Positions 29,411 through 34,449 of a stretch of DNA of 34,449 nt are shown one piece after another (position 1 is the first letter of the stretch; each line of letters opens with the position of its first letter). Made by a program: the position numbers and the translations under genes. The notes beneath the pieces were generated by a model. It searched no databases. It was not told the origin of the DNA and saw only the letters and a program-made list of their open reading frames with translations. Source of the stretch: Streptomyces sp. XY006 (GTDB lineage: Bacteria; Actinomycetota; Actinomycetes; Streptomycetales; Streptomycetaceae); contig NZ_NOKT01000049.1 in the NCBI RefSeq assembly GCF_002237655.1, positions 1 through 34,449 on the forward strand, written 5' to 3'.

Positions 29411-31072
29411 GTGACCGATCGCTCCACCCTCGACCTGTCGTCCCGCGACCCCGACTGGTGGCGGCAGGCCGTCGTCTACCAGGTCTACCCCCGCAGCTTC
29501 GCCGACGCCGACGGTGACGGACTCGGCGACCTGCGCGGCATCACCCGCCGTCTCACCCATCTCGCCGCGCTGGGCGTGGACGCCCTGTGGATGAGCCCCT
29601 TCTACCCGTCCGAGCTCGCCGACGGCGGCTACGACGTCGCCGACCCCCGGGACGTCGACCCGCGCCTGGGCACCCTGGACGACTTCGACGCGCTCGTCGC
29701 CGAGGCCCACCGCCTCGGTCTGAAGGTCATCGTCGACATCGTGCCGAACCACTCCTCGCACCAGCACGCCTGGTTCCAGGAGGCCCTGCGCGCCGGACCC
29801 GGCTCGGCCGCCCGCGACCGGTACGTCTTCCGCGACGGCCGCGGCGAGCACGGTGAACTCCCGCCCACCGACTGGCAGTCCGTCTTCGGCGGCAGCGCCT
29901 GGCAGCGGGTGCCCGACGGGCAGTGGTACCTGCACCTGTTCGCCCCCGAGCAGCCCGACCTCAACTGGGAGAACCAGGAGGTCCGCGCCGACCACCGCAC
30001 CACCCTGCGCTTCTGGTCCGACCGCGGGGTCGACGGCTTCCGGGTCGACGTCGCCCACGCCCTCGTCAAGGACCTGAGCGAACCGCTGCGCGACCTCGGC
30101 CGGCCCGAACTGAGCCGCGAGGAGGCGCTCACCGCCCTGCCGCCCGGCACACATCCCTTCTACGACCGGGACGACGTGCACGAGATCTACCGCGACTGGC
30201 GCAAGATCCTCGACGCGTACCAACCGCCCCGCATGGCCGTCGCCGAGGCATGGGTGCCCGGCGCCCGGCGCGCCCTGTACGCCCGCCCGGACGAGCTGGG
30301 CCAGGCGTTCAACTTCGAGTATCTCCAGGCCCGTTGGGAGGCCGGAGAGCTGCGGCAGGTCATCACCGACTCGCTCGCCACGGCCCGGGCCGCCGGAGCC
30401 TCGGCCACCTGGGTGCTGTCCAACCACGACGTGATCCGCCACGCCTCCCGGCTGATGCTCCCGCCGGACACCGACCTCAACGCCTGGCTGCTCTCCGGCG
30501 GGCGCGCCCCGGCCGTCGACGAGGCGGCCGGGCTGCGGCGGGCCCGGGCGGCCACGCTGCTGATGCTGGCGCTGCCCGGCTCGGCCTACCTCTACCAGGG
30601 CGAGGAACTGGGCCTGCCCGAGGTCGCCGACCTGCCCACCGAGGTGCTCCAGGACCCGATCTGGGAACAGACCGGACACGTCCGCAAGGGCCGGGACGGC
30701 TGCCGGGTGCCCCTGCCGTGGACGACGGCCGGACCGTCGTACGGCTTCGGGCCCGGCGGGGCCTGGCTGCCGCAGCCGCCCGGCTTCGCCGGGTACGCCG
30801 TGGAGGCGCAGGACGGGGTCGAGGGCTCGACCCTGGAGCTGTACCGCACGGCGCTGCGGCTGCGCCGCAAGCTGCTCGACGGCGAGGAGCTGACCTGGGC
30901 GGCGAACGCCCCGGACGGTGTCCTGCAGTTCGACCGCGGCGAGGGCTGGCGCTGCGTGACGAACCTGACCGCGTCGGCGGTCGCCCTGCCGGCCGGTGAG
31001 GTGCTGCTGAGCAGCGCACCGCTGGAGAACGGCCGACTCGGCCCGGACACGACGGTGTGGCTGGGGAGGTAG
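29411..31072 (+). CDS. GH13 alpha-glucosidase / oligo-1,6-glucosidase
   Basis: 553 aa; GTG with AAAGGAG about 6 bases upstream. An intracellular (no signal peptide) (beta/alpha)8 glycoside hydrolase of family 13. Conserved regions in order: DIVPNHSS (109-116), nucleophile Asp213 in GFRVDVAHAL, acid/base Glu279 in AVAEAWV, and transition-state stabiliser Asp340 in LSNHD. The N-terminal WWRQAVVYQVYPRSFADADGDGLGDL and the calcium-type DADGDG loop are those of oligo-1,6-glucosidases and alpha-glucosidases that cleave maltose or isomaltose imported by ABC systems. Specificity is not decidable from sequence. No transporter genes are nearby. It is divergent from the LAXTG gene and followed by the 34-bp minisatellite. 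Confidence 0.95.
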   Translation: MTDRSTLDLSSRDPDWWRQAVVYQVYPRSFADADGDGLGDLRGITRRLTHLAALGVDALWMSPFYPSELADGGYDVADPRDVDPRLGTLDDFDALVAEAHRLGLKVIVDIVPNHSSHQHAWFQEALRAGPGSAARDRYVFRDGRGEHGELPPTDWQSVFGGSAWQRVPDGQWYLHLFAPEQPDLNWENQEVRADHRTTLRFWSDRGVDGFRVDVAHALVKDLSEPLRDLGRPELSREEALTALPPGTHPFYDRDDVHEIYRDWRKILDAYQPPRMAVAEAWVPGARRALYARPDELGQAFNFEYLQARWEAGELRQVITDSLATARAAGASATWVLSNHDVIRHASRLMLPPDTDLNAWLLSGGRAPAVDEAAGLRRARAATLLMLALPGSAYLYQGEELGLPEVADLPTEVLQDPIWEQTGHVRKGRDGCRVPLPWTTAGPSYGFGPGGAWLPQPPGFAGYAVEAQDGVEGSTLELYRTALRLRRKLLDGEELTWAANAPDGVLQFDRGEGWRCVTNLTASAVALPAGEVLLSSAPLENGRLGPDTTVWLGR

Positions 31073-31124
31073 CCCGGTCCGCCGCCGCGTGGCCCCACGC
31101 CCCGGGCGGGCACGGGGCCACGCA

Positions 31125-31490
31125 CGTGGGTGGGCAGAGGGCGCCTGCGGGGCCTGCGCGTGGGTGGGCAGGGGGCGCCTGCGGGGCCTGCGCGTGGGTG
31201 GGCAGGGGGCGCCTGCGGGGCCTGCGCGTGGGTGGGCAGGGGGCGCCTGCGGGGCCTGCGCGTGGGTGGGCAGGGGGCGCCTGCGGGGCCTGCGCGTGGG
31301 TGGGCAGGGGGCGCCTGCGGGGCCTGCGCGTGGGTGGGCAGGGGGCGCCTGCGGGGCCATGCGCGTGGGTGGGCAGCGGGCGGCCTGCGGGGCCACGTGC
31401 GCGGGTGAGCAGCGGGTGTTCGCGGGGGCTACGCGGATGGGTCAGAGCAGCGGGTGCCCGCGGGGCTAGGCGCGTGGGTCAGCAGCCGGT
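31125..31490. repeat. 34-bp minisatellite with degenerating 3' copies
   Basis: Seven copies of a 34-base unit (starting CGTGGGTGGGCAGGGGGCG, ending CCTGCG) begin at 31125, 31159, 31193, 31227, 31261, 31295 and 31329, nearly all identical. The copies from 31364 onward carry indels and substitutions and fade out near 31490. Thirty-four is not a multiple of three, so all frames stay open without coding. The array fills the gap between the convergent glucosidase and lipoprotein genes (31073-31610). From 31491 to 31610 nothing else is recognised. Confidence 0.95.
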
Positions 31491-31610
31491 GCCCGCCGTG
31501 GTCTCCGCCGTCGCGCCGGCGAATCGCTCGACCGTCGCGCTCACCCCGTTCGGGGGCGCACCGTCCGGAGGCGAGGGGCACCGGCGGGGCCGGGCCCGGC
31601 GTGGGGCGTG

Positions 31611-32096
31611 TCAGTAGCGGACCGCCCGGGGTACCTCCACCCGGATGTCGCCGGAGAGGTCGTGGGTGCTGCGGGCGGTGGCCGTGGCGGACTGGCCCGC
31701 CTGTACATGGCCGACCGTGACGATCACGGTGTCGACCAGCCGTCCGCCGGAGTCCTCGAAGTCGACCTGGACGGCGAAGGAGCGGGCCGTGTCGTCGGTG
31801 TTGCGGACGGTGATCTCGCTGCGGACCCGGCCGTCGGAGCCGGTCACGGGCTTGCCGGCCTCGACGTCGCCCTTGACATCGACGCCGTCCTGGATGTCGC
31901 CGAGCCGGCGTTCGGCCTCCGCCGCGGCGGACTCCACCGCCTCCGTGGCCCGCGAGGCGATCGACCCGACCGCGGACTCCGCCTTGCGCGCGGTGTCCTC
32001 GGCGCTGTCGCCGCCGCAGCCGGCGAGCACACCGGTCAGGGCGAGCGCGAGGGCGGCCCCGGCCGCGGCCCCGCGCGTACGGTGTCGGGCACCCAT
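31611..32096 (-). CDS. Lipoprotein with FxLYD-like domain
   Basis: 161 aa; ATG with GGGAGG about 5 bases upstream. The signal peptide ends in the lipobox VLAGC with Cys27. A helical, possibly coiled region (about 30-70; DTARKAESAVGSIASRATEAVESAAAEAERRLGDI) leads to a beta-sandwich with ITVRNTDDTARSFAVQVDFEDSGGRLVDTVIVTVGHVQAGQSATA. The latter resembles the FxLYD domain found in secreted actinobacterial proteins. Function unknown. It is convergent with the glucosidase gene across the minisatellite, and lies downstream of the DUF6479-like gene on the same strand. Confidence 0.88.
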   Translation of the reverse strand: MGARHRTRGAAAGAALALALTGVLAGCGGDSAEDTARKAESAVGSIASRATEAVESAAAEAERRLGDIQDGVDVKGDVEAGKPVTGSDGRVRSEITVRNTDDTARSFAVQVDFEDSGGRLVDTVIVTVGHVQAGQSATATARSTHDLSGDIRVEVPRAVRY

Positions 32097-32139
32097 CTCG
32101 CCTCCCGGGGGAGCCGTGCGGGCCGCACGGCTCACGGCA

Positions 32140-32514
32140 TCACGTGCGTCCGAGGCCGCCGCCGCCGAAGGATCCGCTGGATCCGGGCGACCAGCGGCGC
32201 GGTTTCTGGTCCTTGCCGGTCCTGGTGCTCGCGCGGTGCAGCTCGTGCGGCAGGAGCCGGCGCCCGTCGGGGTCCATGACCGGCACGTCGTCGGGCTCGC
32301 GCATCTCCCGCATCTCGCGGACCGGGCCGGTGTCCGGCAGATGGGGCTGTTCCGCCGGGTCCGGGTGGTGGGTGTCCTTGTCCATCACCTGCATCCCGAC
32401 GCGCACGGCCCAGATCAGGGCGCAGGCCACGATCAGGCCGGCGATGAAGGCGATGGTCACGGCGACCGCGTGGTCTGACGACGCCGCCAGCACTTCGTAC
32501 GTTGCCGTATTCAT
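32140..32514 (-). CDS. Single-pass membrane protein, DUF6479-like
   Basis: 124 aa. A short N-terminus (MNTATYEVLAASSDH), one membrane helix (AVAVTIAFIAGLIVACALIWAV) and a cytoplasmic tail. The tail has REMREMREPDDVPVMDPDGRRLLPHELH followed by a Gly/Ser end (PGSSGSFGGGGLGRT). This pattern recurs in small streptomycete proteins grouped as DUF6479 (assignment from memory). GATAAT lies 6 bases before the ATG, so the mRNA is probably leaderless. It is 43 bp upstream of the lipoprotein gene in the same direction. Confidence 0.85.
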   Translation of the reverse strand: MNTATYEVLAASSDHAVAVTIAFIAGLIVACALIWAVRVGMQVMDKDTHHPDPAEQPHLPDTGPVREMREMREPDDVPVMDPDGRRLLPHELHRASTRTGKDQKPRRWSPGSSGSFGGGGLGRT

Positions 32515-32520
32515 GCTCCG

Positions 32521-32526
32521 ATTATC
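32521..32526 (-). promoter_or_regulatory. -10 element of a probably leaderless promoter
   Basis: GATAAT on the minus strand, six bases (CGGAGC) before the ATG at 32514, which places the expected transcription start on or next to the first base of the coding sequence. Confidence 0.55.
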
Positions 32527-32691
32527 GCCGACACCTTGGCATAAAGCGCCCGGAATGTCCGATGCCCTGGGGGGCGGCCGGACGGCCCGCCTCCCGCACC
32601 GCCGTGCGGGTACGGTGGAGGAACCGGGGTAGGTCGCACAGCGAGGGCCGCACGGCCTGCGGCCGCCTCCCCGTCCGCAGCAGGAGCCCCC

Positions 32692-33114
32692 ATGACGTCC
32701 GCCTCCTCGCCCCCGCCCCAGGTCCCCGCCCCGTCCGGGGCCCGGCTCAGGCTCGCCGACCAGCCGCGCGAGCGCCGTACGGCCCGGAAGATCGACGGGG
32801 CGTGGTGGCCCCGCTCGTACGACCTGGCGGCGGAACTGCCCGGGCTGCTGGCCGGGCTGCCGCGCGCCTGGGGCCGGATCAGCAGCGTCCTCGTCCACGG
32901 GGACATCTGGCTCGACTGCCCGGAGCGGGTGGACGTGGCCGGCCAGGCCGTCCACGTGGGCCGCCGGGACCGCCGGGACTCGCCCACCGCCTCCGACACC
33001 GTCTGTCTGCTCGCCCCGGGCCGCGGCCGCTGGGACCTGCTGGTGGTGCCGCCCGGGACGGCTGGGGCCGAGGCGGGCCGGCTGATGGAGCAGGCCGTCA
33101 CCCAGGGCGCGTGA
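32692..33114 (+). CDS. DUF5994-family protein
   Basis: 140 aa, soluble; ATG with CAGGAG about 7 bases upstream. Family landmarks: LRLADQPRERRTARKIDGAWWPRSYDLAAELPGLLAGL, then RISSVLVHGDIWLDCPERVDVAGQAVHVG, and LLVVPPGTAGAEAGRLM. Streptomyces genomes encode several such paralogs; the biochemical function is unknown. Its stop lies 12 bp before the stop of the convergent DUF1304 gene. Confidence 0.88.
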   Translation: MTSASSPPPQVPAPSGARLRLADQPRERRTARKIDGAWWPRSYDLAAELPGLLAGLPRAWGRISSVLVHGDIWLDCPERVDVAGQAVHVGRRDRRDSPTASDTVCLLAPGRGRWDLLVVPPGTAGAEAGRLMEQAVTQGA

Positions 33115-33125
33115 GCGGTGCGCGG

Positions 33126-33488
33126 TCAGTGCGCGACGAGCACCAGGGTGAGCGCGACCAGCGCCGGGACGGTCTGCACGAAGAGGATCTTCCGGCTCGC
33201 GGTGGCGGCGCCGTACGCCCCCGCGACCGCCACGCACACCAGGAAGAACACCGAGACCTGGAATCCCACCGGGTCCGCGGCGATCGCGCCCCAGAGCAGA
33301 CCGGCGGCGAGGAAGCCGTTGTAGAGGCCCTGGTTGGCGGCGAGGGCCTTCGTCGCCTCGGCGGACTCGGGCGTGGTGCCGAAGGCGGCCCGGCCCCGGG
33401 GCGTGGTCCACAGGAACATCTCCAGCACCAGGATGTAGACGTGGAGCGCGGCCAGGGCCAGGACCGCGACGGTGGCGAGAGTCGACAT
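33126..33488 (-). CDS. DUF1304-family membrane protein
   Basis: 120 aa with four membrane helices. The family signature is clear: LHVYILVLEMFLWTTPRGRAAFGTTPE, then NQGLYNGFLAAGLLWG. The last two helices are VGFQVSVFFLVCVAVAGAYGAAT and TVPALVALTLVLVA. Function unknown; family members are small inner-membrane proteins. ATG start close to AT-rich CATCATCG. It is divergent from the glycine-rich gene. Confidence 0.92.
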   Translation of the reverse strand: MSTLATVAVLALAALHVYILVLEMFLWTTPRGRAAFGTTPESAEATKALAANQGLYNGFLAAGLLWGAIAADPVGFQVSVFFLVCVAVAGAYGAATASRKILFVQTVPALVALTLVLVAH

Positions 33489-33577
33489 GCGCGCATCATC
33501 GCAGCCTCGCCCCGCCGTCCCCGTTCGGGCCCGCCCGGGAGGCGCCGCGGGGTGCCGGGTGGCAGATTGCGGCCAGA

Positions 33578-33639
33578 GGAAGGCCGGCCGGGCCGTCGCG
33601 TCCCCGCGTGTGCCGCTCGGGAGCCCGGCCCGGCCTTCC
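33578..33639. terminator. Large imperfect hairpin between divergent genes
   Basis: GGAAGGCCGGCCGGGCC (from 33578) pairs with GGCCCGGCCTTCC (ending 33639) with one bulge and a loop of about 25 bases. It stands between two genes that diverge, where a terminator for neither coding region is expected. It may be a leader structure, an insulator or the mark of a lost gene. Confidence 0.45.
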
Positions 33640-33681
33640 CGCCCGCCGGTGCCGCGGGGCGCCGACGCCCGGCGCGTGCTT

Positions 33682-33742
33682 ATCAGTTGACCGGCAGCCC
33701 CAAGTTTGATCAGCTGTCCCGCGAGTTCTGTTCGATTCTGAA
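33682..33742. promoter_or_regulatory. Repeat-rich promoter region of the glycine-rich protein gene
   Basis: ATCAGTTG (33682-33689) and ATCAGCTG (33709-33716) are near-identical boxes 27 bases apart. TTGACC overlaps the first one and could be a -35. Further on, GTTC and GAAC (about 33726-33743) flank a short AT-rich stretch. The region is less GC-rich than its surroundings. The exact promoter cannot be fixed. Confidence 0.35.
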
Positions 33743-33774
33743 CGAGCGATGTCCGGCTCCCAGGGGGGGAGCGT

Positions 33775-34449
33775 GTGACGAGTGGGGGAGTTCCCTTGAC
33801 GCATCACCATGCCGCCGTGCCGCGGCGTGCCCGGTACCTGAGCGGCGCGGCCGCCCTGACCCTGCTGGCCCTGACCGGCGGCACCGCCCTGACCGGCGCC
33901 ACCGCCACGGCCGCCGGCGGCCAGGTGCTCGCCGGGAAGGCCTGCACCCCGACGGCGGGGTTCTCCGGCTGCCGGCTGTTCGACCCGACGGGTGCCCGCG
34001 AGACCTTCCAGGTCCCGGCCGGTGTCACGGCGCTCGACGTGCGCGCCTGGGGCCAGGGCGGCGAGGGCACGCCCTTCGCCAACGGCGGAGCGGGCGGCTA
34101 CACCGCGGGCACGCTCGACGTCACGCCCGGCGAGAAGCTGTCGGTCGCGGTCGGCGACCAGCGCTTCGGTGACGCCCTCGGCGGCGCGGGCGGCGGCCGG
34201 TACGCCGCGGCCGGCGGCAACAGCACCGGCGTGCGCACCGCCGACGGCACGCCGCTGCTCATCGCCGCCGGTGGCGGCGGCGGTGGGTACGGCGACGTGG
34301 ACGCCGGTCAGGGCGGCCCCGGCGGCGGCGAGCGCGGCCAGGACGACACCGAGTCCGAGCGCGGCGGCAAGGGCGCGGCCGGTGCCGAGGGCGGCGCGGG
34401 CGGCGGCAACGGCTCCTCCGGCGCCGACGCGTCCGGCGGCGGCAAGGGC
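33775..34449 (+). CDS. Secreted glycine-rich repeat protein (3' end outside window)
   Basis: 225 codons are visible, without a stop. GTG 33775 has GGGGGGAG about 5 bases upstream; TTG 33796 after GGGGGAG is an alternative start. The signal peptide contains ARYLSGAAALTLLALTGGTALTGATATAAGG. A beta-rich part follows (FDPTGARETFQVPAGVTALDVRAWGQGGEG, TLDVTPGEKLSVAVGDQ), then progressively denser GG repeats (AAGGGGGGYGD, GQGGPGGGERG, AEGGAGGGNGSSG). This resembles the Gly-rich surface domains of actinobacterial secreted proteins. Whether it ends in a sortase or membrane anchor lies beyond the window. Confidence 0.85.
   Translation, partial: MTSGGVPLTHHHAAVPRRARYLSGAAALTLLALTGGTALTGATATAAGGQVLAGKACTPTAGFSGCRLFDPTGARETFQVPAGVTALDVRAWGQGGEGTPFANGGAGGYTAGTLDVTPGEKLSVAVGDQRFGDALGGAGGGRYAAAGGNSTGVRTADGTPLLIAAGGGGGGYGDVDAGQGGPGGGERGQDDTESERGGKGAAGAEGGAGGGNGSSGADASGGGKG

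Noticed and set aside
31125..31490. CRISPR array
   Set aside because: The 34-bp units touch each other without spacers and no cas gene is present.
31057..31617. Repetitive protein with GGACGACAWVGRGRL-type repeats across the minisatellite
   Set aside because: The 34-bp unit keeps all frames open, there is no ribosome-binding site, and the degenerate copies show indels without regard to frame.
33496..33810. 104-codon minus-strand ORF
   Set aside because: It crosses the hairpin and the start of the glycine-rich gene and has no support beyond being open.

Overview
The window is chromosomal DNA of a streptomycete. It has very high G+C, many GTG starts, and classical Streptomyces families: PhoX with a PHO box, GAF-ANTAR proteins, an RsbW-like ATPase, a PP2C phosphatase, a MocR regulator, an LAXTG surface protein, and DUF5994/DUF1304/DUF6479-type proteins. 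No tRNA, rRNA or CRISPR array was seen. The left edge cuts the last codons of what looks like an IS110-type transposase, and the right edge cuts a secreted glycine-rich protein.

Layout. 0-4 kb: transposase tail, terminator, metG (minus) and a von Willebrand A (VWA) protein with a long Glu/Ala/Pro-rich region (minus). 3.8-6.1 kb: a PHO box, then a Tat-exported PhoX phosphatase (plus). 6.1-9.5 kb: a membrane endonuclease/exonuclease/phosphatase-family protein and an alpha/beta hydrolase (minus), divergent from a MocR regulator (plus) across a pair of 11-bp direct repeats. 9.4-11.4 kb: two membrane proteins (minus) separated by GC-rich minisatellites. 11.5-18.3 kb: a membrane PP2C phosphatase, then the most striking block. 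This block holds a caspase-fold-like protein without the catalytic dyad, a small EACC1-like protein, an 846-aa fusion (caspase, membrane segment, solute-binding-like region, VWA) and a translationally coupled orphan solute-binding lipoprotein. It looks like a membrane-spanning sensor/protease conflict or cell-death device.

18.4-22.8 kb: a signalling cluster with a small zinc ribbon, two GAF-ANTAR RNA-binding antiterminators, an RsbW-like ATPase, and an XRE-TPR regulator divergent from a 55-codon exported peptide (a candidate peptide-sensing pair). 22.8-25.4 kb: a lipoprotein, a 161-bp tandem duplication, and a second, editing-less threonyl-tRNA synthetase. The synthetase is preceded by a probably leaderless leader peptide with three consecutive Thr codons and a terminator hairpin, which is an apparent ribosome-mediated attenuator. 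25.4-27.0 kb: an ECF41-type sigma factor and a YceI protein, divergent, with two mirror-image copies of the same promoter between them.

27.1-34.4 kb: a nucleoside hydrolase with a frameshift in a G run, a strong bidirectional terminator, an LAXTG sortase substrate, a GH13 glucosidase, a 34-bp minisatellite, a FxLYD-like lipoprotein, a DUF6479-like membrane protein with a probably leaderless promoter, DUF5994 and DUF1304 genes, and the start of the glycine-rich secreted protein.

All family assignments come from reading motifs in the translations. No database search was run. Start codons were chosen from Shine-Dalgarno spacing and are stated where uncertain.
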